Below are positions 19,819 through 28,057 of a stretch of DNA of 64,000 nucleotides, in pieces (within the stretch, counting starts at the first letter, position 1; each line of letters begins with the position of its first letter). The notes under the pieces are model-generated. The model worked only from the letters and a program-made list of their open reading frames with translations. It made no database searches and was not told the origin of the DNA. This stretch comes from Ramlibacter sp. PS4R-6. Lineage in GTDB: Bacteria; Pseudomonadota; Gammaproteobacteria; Burkholderiales; Burkholderiaceae_C. The DNA is taken from NCBI RefSeq assembly GCF_037572775.1, contig NZ_JBBHKA010000001.1, positions 1,860,001-1,924,000 on the forward strand. The letters are read 5' to 3'. The position numbers were made by a program, and so were the translations under genes.

Positions 19819-21519
19819 ATGGACCGCCCGCATTACCGCTTCTGGCCCGTGCGCCTGCCGCATGCCCTCACCCCGGCGGCCACCTCGCTGTGGGACAACC
19901 TGGCCACCAGCGCGCGGCGCTTCCCGGACAAGCCGGGCGTGGTGTTCTTCGGCCGCGTGTTCAGCTACCGCGAGCTGGTGCGGCAAGCCGAGCGCCTCGC
20001 CGCGCGCCTCGTCTCACTGGGCGTGAACAAGGGCGACCGCGTCGTGCTGGCGATGCAGAACTGCCCGCAGCTGCTGATCGCGCACTTCGCGATCCTGCGC
20101 GCCAACGCCGTGGTGGTTCCCGTGAACCCGATGAACCGGGCCGAGGAGCTCAAGCACTACATCACCGATCCCGATGCGAAGGTGGCCATCACCACGGGCG
20201 ACCTCGCGCCCGAACTCGCGCGTGCCAACGATGCGCTACCGGCGAAGGAGCGGCTCTCGCACCTCATCGTCACGCAGTACACCGACGCCTTCGATCCCGC
20301 CGAGCCGGGGGCGGACCCGCTGCCCGAATCCTGGAAGGACTGGCTGCTCACGCGCCACGCGCTGCCGCCCATCGCGGGAGGCCAGACGGTTGCGTGGGAC
20401 GAAGCGCTGGCCAACGACCTGCCGCTGCCCGAGCTCGTCACGGCCGGCGAGGACCTCGCGATCCTGCCCTACACCAGCGGCACGACGGGCCTGCCCAAGG
20501 GCTGCATGCACCCGCATCGCAGCATCATGCACAACGCCATGGGCAGCGCGACCTGGGGCAACGGCACGGCCGATTCGGTGGCACTGCTCGTCGTGCCGAT
20601 GTTCCACATCACGGGCATGGTCAGCGTGATGCACACCAACATCTGGCTCGGCTCGACGCTGGTGCTGATGCCGCGCTGGGACCGCGAGCTGGCCGGGCGG
20701 CTGATCTCGCGCTGGCACGTCACGTCGTGGACCAACATCCCGACCATGATCATCGACCTGCTGGCCAGCCCCAATTTCGACCAGTACGACCTGTCCAGCC
20801 TGAAGGTGATCGGCGGCGGCGGGGCGGCGATGCCGCAGGCGGTGGCGCAGCGGCTGCTGGAGCAGTTCGACCTGAAGTACGTCGAGGGCTACGGCCTGAC
20901 CGAGACGGCGGCGCCCTCGCACAGCAACCCGCCCGACCGGCCCAAGCAGCAGTGCCTGGGCGTGCCTTTCTTCGGCTGCGACGCCCGCGTCGTCGACCCC
21001 GGGACGCAGCAGGAAGTGAAGCCGGGCGAGCAGGGCGAGATCATCGTGCACGGCCCCATGGTCTTCAACGGCTACTGGAAGCGCCCCGACGCCACGCGCG
21101 ACGCCTTCATCGACTTCGAGGGCAAGCGCTTCTTCCGCACCGGCGACCTCGGCCGCATGGATGAGGAGGGCTACTTCTTCATCACCGACCGCCTCAAGCG
21201 CATGATCAACGCGTCGGGCTTCAAGGTCTGGCCCGCGGAGGTCGAGGCGCTGATGTTCCGGCACCCGGCCATCGCCGAGGCCTGCGTGATCTCGGCCAAG
21301 GACGCCTACCGCGGCGAGACGGTGAAGGCGGTCGTCGTGCTGCGTCCCGGCTTCGCGGGCAAGGTGACGGAAGAAGACGTGATCGCGTGGTGCCGCGAGA
21401 ACATGGCCGTGTACAAGGCGCCGAAGATCGTCCAGTTCGCGCCCAGCCTGCCCAAGGGCGGCAGCGGCAAGGTGCTGTGGCGAGCTCTGCAGGAAGCGGA
21501 AAGTACGCGGGCGGGATAG
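19819..21519 (+). CDS. Long/medium-chain fatty-acid or aryl CoA ligase (AMP-binding)
   Basis: A 566-residue acyl-CoA synthetase of the ANL superfamily, which activates a carboxylic acid with ATP and joins it to CoA. The AMP-binding P-loop YTSGTTGLPKG lies near 218-228, VEGYGLTETA is the A5 motif near 355, FRTGDLGRMDEEGYFFITDRLKRM contains A7/A8, and PKGGSGKVLW holds the C-terminal catalytic Lys. No membrane segment. A start 15 codons upstream (ATG 19774) is also open; neither has a strong ribosome site. It is divergent from the amidase gene. Chain specificity cannot be read. Confidence 0.92.
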   Translation: MDRPHYRFWPVRLPHALTPAATSLWDNLATSARRFPDKPGVVFFGRVFSYRELVRQAERLAARLVSLGVNKGDRVVLAMQNCPQLLIAHFAILRANAVVVPVNPMNRAEELKHYITDPDAKVAITTGDLAPELARANDALPAKERLSHLIVTQYTDAFDPAEPGADPLPESWKDWLLTRHALPPIAGGQTVAWDEALANDLPLPELVTAGEDLAILPYTSGTTGLPKGCMHPHRSIMHNAMGSATWGNGTADSVALLVVPMFHITGMVSVMHTNIWLGSTLVLMPRWDRELAGRLISRWHVTSWTNIPTMIIDLLASPNFDQYDLSSLKVIGGGGAAMPQAVAQRLLEQFDLKYVEGYGLTETAAPSHSNPPDRPKQQCLGVPFFGCDARVVDPGTQQEVKPGEQGEIIVHGPMVFNGYWKRPDATRDAFIDFEGKRFFRTGDLGRMDEEGYFFITDRLKRMINASGFKVWPAEVEALMFRHPAIAEACVISAKDAYRGETVKAVVVLRPGFAGKVTEEDVIAWCRENMAVYKAPKIVQFAPSLPKGGSGKVLWRALQEAESTRAG

Positions 21520-21550
21520 GCGGCAGCTCGTCTGTCGGCATGTTCCTACA
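21520..21550 (+). promoter_or_regulatory. Candidate promoter motif (TTCCTACA, copy 2) before the KaiC cassette
   Basis: TTCCTACA at 21543-21550 lies 60 bases before the KaiC-like start. The 5-mer 18 bases upstream is GCGGC, a weaker match to the CCGAC seen at the other two sites. Confidence 0.35.
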
Positions 21551-21609
21551 AGCCGGCTCTGCGGGCCGGAATACGATGCTGCGGTTCGCCGGCAACCCCT
21601 AGCTCATCG

Positions 21610-23121
21610 ATGCGTCAACAGGCCGCACAGTCAGCCATACCGGAACAGCAGCGTGCGTCGACCGGCATCGCCGGGCTCGACCACGTGCTCGGTGGAGGCC
21701 TTCCCGCCCACCATCTCTACCTCGTCGAGGGCACGCCCGGCTGCGGGAAGACCACGCTCGGCCTGCAGTTCCTGCTGCGCGGCACCGAGCTGGGCGAGAA
21801 GGGCCTGTACATCACGCTGTCGGAAACCTCCGGCGAGCTCTTCACGGTGGCGCAGTCCCACGGCTGGTCGCTGGAGGGCATCGAGATCTTCCAGCTGCTC
21901 ACCGACGAGGGCCTGAGCCCCGACGCGGAGCAATCCATCCTGCACCCGTCGGAGGTCGAGCTCGGCGAGACCACCCGCGGCGTCATGGCGGCGGTCGAAC
22001 GCGTCAAGCCGCGGCGCGTCGTGTTCGACAGCCTGTCGGAGATGCGCCTGCTGGCGCAGAACCCGCTGCGCTACCGCCGGCAGGTGCTCGCGCTCAAGAG
22101 CTTCTTTTCCACGCGCAACTGCACGGTGATCCTGCTGGACGACCGCAGCTCCGCGCACGACGACCTGCAGCTGCATTCCATCGCGCACGGCGTCATCACG
22201 CTGGAGCAGTACATCAACGCCTACGGCCCCGAGCGGCGCCGCATCCGCGTGATCAAGATGCGCGGCATCCCGTTCCGCGGCGGCGAGCACGACTGCGCGC
22301 TGCTCACGGGCGGCCTGGAGGTGTTCCCGCGCCTGGTGACCAACGAGCACCGCGGCAAGTACGACGGCGAGCTGGTCAGCGCCGGCTCGCGGCAGCTGGA
22401 CGCGCTGCTGGGCGGCGGGCTCGCGCGCGGCAGCAACATGCTGTTCTCCGGGCCCTCGGGCGTGGGCAAGACGACCACGGCGATTGCCGCGACGCGCGAG
22501 GCGCTGCTGCGCGGCGAGAAAGCGGCCTACTACCTGTTCGACGAAAGCCTCGGCACGCTGCTCACGCGCTCGCGCGCGCTGGGGCTGGAAGTGGACGCCT
22601 TCATCCGCGACGGGCAGCTGCACATCGAGACGCTGGATCCCGCCGAGGTCTCGCCCGGCGAGTTCGCCAACATGGTGAAGGGCTCGGTCGAGGGCGGCGC
22701 GCGCACGGTGGTGATCGACAGCCTCAACGCCTACCTGCAGGCCATGCCCGGCGACAAGCACCTCCTGCTGCAGATGCACGAGATCCTCACCTACCTGAAC
22801 CAGCGCGGCATCGTCACCATCCTGATCCTTGCGCAGCACGGCGTGGTGGGCGACATCCGCGGCGACGTCGACCTGTCCTACCTCTCCGACGGTGTGCTGC
22901 TGTTCCGCTTCTTCGAGGCGCGCGGCAGCCTGCTCAAGGCGGTGTCGGTCATCAAGAGCCGCACCAGCGCCCACGAGCTCACCATCCGCGAGTTCCGCCT
23001 GACCCGTGAAGGCATCGAGGTGGGCGAGTCCCTCACCGACTTCGAGGGCGTGCTGACCGGCGTCGCGAACTACCGCGGGGGGATGGCGCTGCTGTCGGAC
23101 CGCGACATCAAGGTCCGGTGA
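21610..23121 (+). CDS. KaiC-like double-domain ATPase
   Basis: A 503-residue cytoplasmic protein made of two RecA/KaiC ATPase domains. P-loops are GTPGCGKTT (41-49) and GPSGVGKTT (281-289); Walker B-like strands VVFDSLSEM (137-145) and VVIDSLNAY (367-375) follow. Each domain keeps one Glu where cyanobacterial KaiC has two (LSETSGEL and LFDESLGT). At the position of the KaiC Ser431/Thr432 phosphosites it reads Ser423-Tyr424 (DLSYLSDG), so the serine is kept. No KaiA or KaiB gene is nearby. Its stop overlaps the kinase start by one base (TGATG). A role in stress or redox signalling with the kinase is inferred. Confidence 0.92.
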   Translation: MRQQAAQSAIPEQQRASTGIAGLDHVLGGGLPAHHLYLVEGTPGCGKTTLGLQFLLRGTELGEKGLYITLSETSGELFTVAQSHGWSLEGIEIFQLLTDEGLSPDAEQSILHPSEVELGETTRGVMAAVERVKPRRVVFDSLSEMRLLAQNPLRYRRQVLALKSFFSTRNCTVILLDDRSSAHDDLQLHSIAHGVITLEQYINAYGPERRRIRVIKMRGIPFRGGEHDCALLTGGLEVFPRLVTNEHRGKYDGELVSAGSRQLDALLGGGLARGSNMLFSGPSGVGKTTTAIAATREALLRGEKAAYYLFDESLGTLLTRSRALGLEVDAFIRDGQLHIETLDPAEVSPGEFANMVKGSVEGGARTVVIDSLNAYLQAMPGDKHLLLQMHEILTYLNQRGIVTILILAQHGVVGDIRGDVDLSYLSDGVLLFRFFEARGSLLKAVSVIKSRTSAHELTIREFRLTREGIEVGESLTDFEGVLTGVANYRGGMALLSDRDIKVR

Positions 23122-24815
23122 TGGAGTTCCGCGTCCTCATCCACGCGCCCCGGGGGCGCGATGCGGCGGTCGTCAAGGACGTGGTCCAGGCCAACAACCG
23201 GGCCCAGATCTGCAACACGCCCGCGCAGCTGGTCGCCGAGATGAAGCAGGGCGCGGCGGCGGCGGTGGTCACCGAGGAGGCCCTGGCCGACCCGACGCTG
23301 GTGCAGATGCTGCAGGAATGGCTGTCGGCGCAGCCGCCCTGGTCCGACTTCCCGTTCATCGTGCTGGCTTCGCGCCAGGTGGGCCCGCGCCCGCCGGCGG
23401 CGGTGCAGAAGCTGCACAGCCTGGGCAACGTGATCCTGCTGGAGCGCCCGCTCAATGCCGAGACGCTGCTGTCGGCCGCCGACGCCGCCGTTCGTGCGCG
23501 GCGCCGCCAGTACGTCACGCGCGAGCACCTGGACGAGATCGGCCGCACGCAATCGGAGGTGCAGAAGCTCAACGCGCACCTGGAGCGCCGCATCGAGGAG
23601 CGCACGCTGGAGCTGGCCACGGCCAACAACCGGCTGATGAAGGAGATCGCCGAGCGCGAGCGCGCGCAGGCGCAGCTCACGCAAAGCCAGAAGATGGAAG
23701 CCATCGGCCGGCTGACGGGCGGCATCGCGCACGACTTCAACAACCTGCTCCACGTGGTCAACATGAACCTGGAGCTGATCTCGATCTACGCGAAGGACGA
23801 CAAGGTCAAGCCGGTGCTCGACCGCGCGCGGTCCGCGGCCAAGCGCGGCTCCAAGCTCACGAACCAGCTGCTCTCGTTCGCGCGCAACCAGTCCCTGCAC
23901 CCGCGCATGACGCACGTGAACAAGCTGCTCGCCGGCATGCGCGACCTGATCGAGATCTCGGCCGGATCCGCGGTGCAGGTCGAGTTCGAGTTGTGCGAGC
24001 CCGATTGCGCCGTCACGGTGGACCCGAGCCAGCTCGAGATGGCGGTGCTGAACCTCGCCGTGAATTCGCGCGACGCGATGGCCGAAGGCGGCACGCTGCG
24101 CATCTCCACCTGCCGCAAGGACGCCACGGGCGCCGAGGGGCAACTCGAACCCGGCGAGTACGTCGTGCTTTCCGTCACCGACACCGGGCCCGGCATCCCG
24201 CCGCAACTCATCACCAAGGTGTTCGACCCCTTCTTCACCACCAAGCCGATCGGCAGCGGCACGGGCCTGGGGCTGTCCCAGGTGTACGGCTTCGCGCGCC
24301 AGTCGGGCGGCCTCGCCTTCATCCGCAGCGAGCTGGGGCGCGGCACCACGGTCGACATGTACTTTCCCTGCGCCACCGACGGCCAGGAGGACGCGACCGA
24401 GCCCGGCGCCGCCCCGGTGCCGCAGGGCGAGAAGTCGCAGCACATCCTCGTGGTCGAGGACGACAACGACGTGCGCCGCGTGATCGTGGAATGCCTGGGC
24501 GTGATCGGCTACTCGGTGAGCGAGGCGGCCAACGGCTCCGAAGGGCTGGCGGCCATCCGCTCGCGCAAGCCCGACCTGCTGGTCGTCGACTACGCGATGC
24601 CCGACATGACCGGCGCGGAGGTGATCTCCAAGGCACGCGAGATGGTGGGCGAATTGCCGGTGATCCTGGCCACCGGCTACGCCGACATGGCGGCGGTGGA
24701 GCGCCTCGCCGGGCGGCCCACCGTGCTGCGCAAGCCCTTCGACATCAATTCGCTGGGCAGCGCGGTGGCGACCGCGCTGCGCTCGGCGGACCAGAAGGCG
24801 CTCAGCACCGCCTGA
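23121..24815 (+). CDS. Hybrid histidine kinase with N-terminal pseudo-receiver and C-terminal receiver
   Basis: A 564-residue soluble kinase. Residues 1-130 have the strand/helix pattern of a receiver, but the phospho-acceptor position reads AAVVTEEAL with no Asp, so it is a pseudo-receiver. A coiled coil (about 140-190) leads to the H-box GGIAHDFNNLL with His204, then the ATPase N-box (NLAVNSRDAM), DTGPGI, FFTTK and GSGTGLGL. A canonical receiver follows with acidic pair VVEDDND and Asp490 in LLVVDYAMPD. There are no membrane segments, so the input is intracellular. It is translationally coupled to the KaiC-like gene, which is the likely partner. Confidence 0.93.
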   Translation: MEFRVLIHAPRGRDAAVVKDVVQANNRAQICNTPAQLVAEMKQGAAAAVVTEEALADPTLVQMLQEWLSAQPPWSDFPFIVLASRQVGPRPPAAVQKLHSLGNVILLERPLNAETLLSAADAAVRARRRQYVTREHLDEIGRTQSEVQKLNAHLERRIEERTLELATANNRLMKEIAERERAQAQLTQSQKMEAIGRLTGGIAHDFNNLLHVVNMNLELISIYAKDDKVKPVLDRARSAAKRGSKLTNQLLSFARNQSLHPRMTHVNKLLAGMRDLIEISAGSAVQVEFELCEPDCAVTVDPSQLEMAVLNLAVNSRDAMAEGGTLRISTCRKDATGAEGQLEPGEYVVLSVTDTGPGIPPQLITKVFDPFFTTKPIGSGTGLGLSQVYGFARQSGGLAFIRSELGRGTTVDMYFPCATDGQEDATEPGAAPVPQGEKSQHILVVEDDNDVRRVIVECLGVIGYSVSEAANGSEGLAAIRSRKPDLLVVDYAMPDMTGAEVISKAREMVGELPVILATGYADMAAVERLAGRPTVLRKPFDINSLGSAVATALRSADQKALSTA

Positions 24816-24820
24816 TCGCA

Positions 24821-25711
24821 TTGCACGAACTCGAATGCATCATCGTCGGCGGCGGGCCGGCGGGTCTCATGGCCGCGGTCTACCTGGCGCGCTACAAGCG
24901 CCGCGCGGTCGTGATCGACGAGGGCGCGAGCCGAGCCGCGATGATCCCGAAGTCGCGCAACGTGCTCGGGTTTCCCGACGGCATCGCGGGCCAGGACCTG
25001 CTGGAGCGCATGCGCGAACACGCCGCGAAGTTCGGCGCCGCCGTCCAGACGGCGCGTGTCGATGGCCTCGCGAGGCAGGGTGACGTGTTCGAAGCGCGCG
25101 CCGGCGCCACGACGTTCCGCGCGCCCTTCGTCATCCTCGCCACCGGCGCGCGCGACGTCGAGCCCGAGGTCACCGGCCTGGCCGAGTCGCTGCAGACGGG
25201 CCACGTGCGCTACTGCCCGGTGTGCGACGGCTACGAGACGCAGGGGCGGCGCGTGGCCGTCATCGGGCGCGACCTGCACGGCCTGCGCGAATCCGCCTTC
25301 GTGGCCGGCTTCGACAACGAGGTGACGTGGCTGTCCCTTGGCACGCATGGCCGTTGCGAGGAGAAGGAACTGGAGCGCCTGCGCGCGGCGAAGGTGACGA
25401 TCGTGGAGCAGGAGCCGCGGCACGTCCACTGCGACCCGAAGGACGGCATCGAGGTCGAGATGAAGGACGGCACGCGGCTGCGCTTCGACGTGCTGTATCC
25501 CGCGCTGGGGCTGGAGCACCGTTCCGGCCTCGCGGCGGCGCTGGGCGCGCAGGTGGAAGCCGACGGGCAGCTCGTGGTGACGGATCATTTCGAGACGACG
25601 GTCCCGGGCCTGTTCGCCGCCGGCGACGTCGCGTCGGGCCTGAACCAGATCAACGTGGCCGCGGGCCAGGCGGCGATCGCGGCGACGGAAATCCATAATC
25701 GGCTCCCATGA
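24821..25711 (+). CDS. Thioredoxin-reductase-like FAD/NAD(P) oxidoreductase
   Basis: A 296-residue flavoprotein. The FAD motif VGGGPAGL is at 9-16, the redox pair is CPVC (Cys132, Cys135) followed by DG, and GLFAAGDVASGLNQI near the C-terminus binds FAD. The NAD(P) motif is atypical (IGRDLHGLRE rather than GGGNSA), so NADPH use is uncertain. The start must be TTG 24821 since no ATG precedes the FAD motif; it lies 5 bases after the kinase stop. Its stop overlaps the DUF1801 gene as ATGA. It probably supplies or senses redox state for the KaiC/kinase pair; inference. Confidence 0.88.
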   Translation: MHELECIIVGGGPAGLMAAVYLARYKRRAVVIDEGASRAAMIPKSRNVLGFPDGIAGQDLLERMREHAAKFGAAVQTARVDGLARQGDVFEARAGATTFRAPFVILATGARDVEPEVTGLAESLQTGHVRYCPVCDGYETQGRRVAVIGRDLHGLRESAFVAGFDNEVTWLSLGTHGRCEEKELERLRAAKVTIVEQEPRHVHCDPKDGIEVEMKDGTRLRFDVLYPALGLEHRSGLAAALGAQVEADGQLVVTDHFETTVPGLFAAGDVASGLNQINVAAGQAAIAATEIHNRLP

Positions 25712-26085
25712 ACGAATCCGCATCCGGCCTGATCGACCGCCGCATCGCCGAGCTGGGCGACTGGCGCGGCGAAACGCTCGCGCGCATGCGCAAGCTCATT
25801 CACGAAGCCGACCCCGGCGTGGTCGAGGAGTGGAAGTGGAACGTGCCGGTGTGGTCGCACGACGGCATCCTGTGCACCGGCGAGAGCTACAAGTCGGCGG
25901 TGAAGCTCACGTTCGCCAAGGGTGCGTCGCTGCCGGACCCCAAGAAGATTTTCAACTCGAGCCTGGAAGGCAACACGCGCCGCGCGCTGGACATCCACGA
26001 AGGCGACAAGGTCGACGCCAACGCGTTCAAGGCGCTGGTGCGCGCGGCCGTCGCGCTGAACGCCGCGCGCGGCAAGGCTAAGTGA
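25708..26085 (+). CDS. DUF1801 domain protein
   Basis: A 125-residue small soluble protein matching the DUF1801 (YdhG-like) pattern: MRKLIHEADPGVVEEWKWNV, then WSHDGILCTGESYKSAVKLTFAKGA and a helical C-terminus. Function of the family is unknown. It overlaps the upstream flavoprotein gene by four bases (ATGA) and so belongs to the KaiC transcript, though it may be a passenger. It is convergent with and overlaps the DUF488 gene by 8 bases. Confidence 0.85.
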   Translation: MNESASGLIDRRIAELGDWRGETLARMRKLIHEADPGVVEEWKWNVPVWSHDGILCTGESYKSAVKLTFAKGASLPDPKKIFNSSLEGNTRRALDIHEGDKVDANAFKALVRAAVALNAARGKAK

Positions 26086-26464
26086 TGGCGGCGCCGCGCT
26101 GCGCCAGCAGTTCGCGCAACACCGAGCGGTGGCAGCGGCTTTCGTCCTCGCAGTAGCAGCCGAGCGAGAACGACGACTGGTGCGACAGCGCCGCCAGCAG
26201 GTCCAGCAGGTGGCTGGCGTCCGGCTGCTTCATTTCCGCGGTGAACTTGCGCTTGAACGCGGCCCAATCCTTGTCGGTCTCCGCGGCCTGGCCGTCGGCC
26301 ATGAGCGGCGCGGAAGGCGCCAGGTTCGGCAGCCAGGTGTCGTAGAAATCGCGCTTGGCGAATTCCGCCTTGGGCACGCCGCGCGGTGGGCGCCGCACGG
26401 TGCCCAGGCGCAGGCCTTCGCCCGCTGCGCGCGGGGTGCCGAGCCGGACGATGCGGATGGCCAT
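26078..26464 (-). CDS. DUF488 family protein
   Basis: A 128-residue protein of the DUF488/YeaO group. Features are the basic opening IRIVRLGTPRAAGEGLRLGT, DFYDTWLPNLAPS, and the conserved LGCYCEDESRCHRSVL segment with two Cys and a CHR motif near residues 103-115. The family is uncharacterised; the Cys-His cluster hints at metal or nucleic-acid binding. It lies 20 bases before the start end of the ABC permease gene's stop and may not share its transcript. Confidence 0.82.
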   Translation of the reverse strand: MAIRIVRLGTPRAAGEGLRLGTVRRPPRGVPKAEFAKRDFYDTWLPNLAPSAPLMADGQAAETDKDWAAFKRKFTAEMKQPDASHLLDLLAALSHQSSFSLGCYCEDESRCHRSVLRELLAQRGAAIT

Positions 26465-26483
26465 GCGCGTTTATACGCCGGGT

Positions 26484-27248
26484 TCAGCGCGTCTCGCTGC
26501 GGTGCGCCCAGCCCGTGGTGTGGCGTTCCAGCACGCTGAAGAACTCGTACATCAGCATCGCCATCGCGCCGATCACGACCAGGCCCGCGAAGGCAAGGCC
26601 CATCTGCATCGCCGACCCCGCGGAGACCAGCAGGTAGCCGATGCCCTCGTTGGACGCCGTCATCTCCGACACGGTGGTGCCGACGAAGGCCAGCGTGATC
26701 GCAACCTTCAGCGAGGCGAAGAAGTAGGGCAGCGACCGCGGAAAACCCACCTTGCGCAGGATGTCCCAGCGCGTGGCGCCGAGCACGCGCAGCACGTCTT
26801 CCAGCTCCGGCTCGAGCGTTGCCAGGCCCGTGGCGATGTTCACCATGATCGGGAAGAAGGAGATGAGGAAGGCCGTGAGGATGGCCGGCCCGACGCCGAT
26901 GCCGAACCACACGACCAGCAACGGCACGAACGCCGCCTTGGGCAGCGCGTTGAACGCCGTCATCGCCGGATAGAGCGCGGCGTAGGCGAAGCGCGAGGTG
27001 CCCACCACCACGCCCAGCAGCACGCCGACGGCGATGGCGATGCCGAAGCCGGCCATGGTCACCCACCAGGTGTGCCAGGCGTGCTTGGCGATGGGCCCGC
27101 GGAACTCCACCATCTGCTCGGCGACGCGCATCGGCGACGGGAAGATGAACTCGGACACCTGCAGCGCGCTGCACAGCACCTGCCAGACGACGAGCACGGC
27201 CACGAGCAACAGCCACGGCGCCCAGCGGTGCAGGTTGCGCTCGCTCAT
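26484..27248 (-). CDS. NitT/TauT-type ABC transporter permease
   Basis: A 254-residue inner-membrane permease of the SsuC/TauC type with about six hydrophobic segments and an EAA-type loop near residues 130-150 (LEDVLRVLGATRWDILRKVGFPRSLPYF). It forms the channel of the transporter with the ATPase and binding protein encoded just upstream. Its ATG overlaps the ATPase stop as ATGA. Substrate class (sulfonate, nitrate, pyrimidine or other) is not resolved. Confidence 0.92.
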   Translation of the reverse strand: MSERNLHRWAPWLLLVAVLVVWQVLCSALQVSEFIFPSPMRVAEQMVEFRGPIAKHAWHTWWVTMAGFGIAIAVGVLLGVVVGTSRFAYAALYPAMTAFNALPKAAFVPLLVVWFGIGVGPAILTAFLISFFPIMVNIATGLATLEPELEDVLRVLGATRWDILRKVGFPRSLPYFFASLKVAITLAFVGTTVSEMTASNEGIGYLLVSAGSAMQMGLAFAGLVVIGAMAMLMYEFFSVLERHTTGWAHRSETR

Positions 27249-28057
27249 GCAGCCGCCTCGGCGCGCTGCGCACCGATGTGCGTGCGCAGTTCATGGACGA
27301 TGTCCGTGAAGGCCGGCGTGTAGGTCACCTCCAGGTCGCGCGGGCGCGGCAGGCCGATCTCCTTGCGCGCGACGAGGCGGCCGGGGCCGCGGCTCATCAC
27401 GTACACGGTGTCGGCCAGGAAAACCGATTCGCGCAGGTCGTGCGTGACCAGGATGACGTTGAAGCGCTGCTGCGCATGCAGGTCGCGCAGCACGCACCAG
27501 AGCTCCTCGCGGGTGAAGGCGTCGAGCGCGCCGAACGGTTCGTCCAGCAGCAGCAGGCGCGGCTCGTGGATCAGCGCGCGGCAGATGCTGGCGCGCTGCT
27601 GCATGCCGCCCGACAGCTCCCACGGGTAGCGGCCGGCCTGGCCGCGCAGGCCCACCTGCTCCAGCAGCGCCAGAGCGCGCTGCACGTACTCGTCGCGGCG
27701 CCGGCGGAACTGGCTGCGGTGCGGCTGCACGATCTCCAGCGGCAGCAGCACGTTGTCCAGCGTGGTCCGCCAGGGCAGCAGCGACGGCGCCTGGAACGCC
27801 ATGCCGGAAATCTTGAGCGGCCCGTCGACCACCTGGCCGTCGACCAGCACCTGCCCGCGCGTGGCCGCCTTCAGGCCCGTGGCGAGCTTCATGAACGTGG
27901 ACTTGCCGCAGCCCGACGGGCCGACGATGGCCGCGAACTCGCCGGGCGCCACCGCGATGTCGATGGCCTCCACGGCGAAGCGGCCCTGCGCGTGCAGTTC
28001 CTCGTTGTAGGCGAGCCAGGTGTCGCGGAACTCGACGAACGGGCGCGCTTGCGCCAT
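27245..28057 (-). CDS. NitT/TauT-type ABC transporter ATP-binding protein
   Basis: A 270-residue ATPase of the SsuB/TauB type: Walker A GPSGCGKST (about 43-51), Q-loop AFQAPSLLPW, signature LSGGMQQRASICRAL, Walker B LLLLDEPFGALD and switch LVTHDLRES. Both ends overlap neighbours as ATGA (binding protein upstream, permease downstream), so the three genes are tightly coupled. Role: energy for import of the ligand bound by the periplasmic protein. Confidence 0.93.
   Translation of the reverse strand: MAQARPFVEFRDTWLAYNEELHAQGRFAVEAIDIAVAPGEFAAIVGPSGCGKSTFMKLATGLKAATRGQVLVDGQVVDGPLKISGMAFQAPSLLPWRTTLDNVLLPLEIVQPHRSQFRRRRDEYVQRALALLEQVGLRGQAGRYPWELSGGMQQRASICRALIHEPRLLLLDEPFGALDAFTREELWCVLRDLHAQQRFNVILVTHDLRESVFLADTVYVMSRGPGRLVARKEIGLPRPRDLEVTYTPAFTDIVHELRTHIGAQRAEAAA

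Noticed and set aside
21610-23121. A true circadian clock
   Set aside because: KaiC-like genes are widespread outside cyanobacteria, and no KaiA or KaiB is present; only a KaiC-linked signalling cassette is supported.
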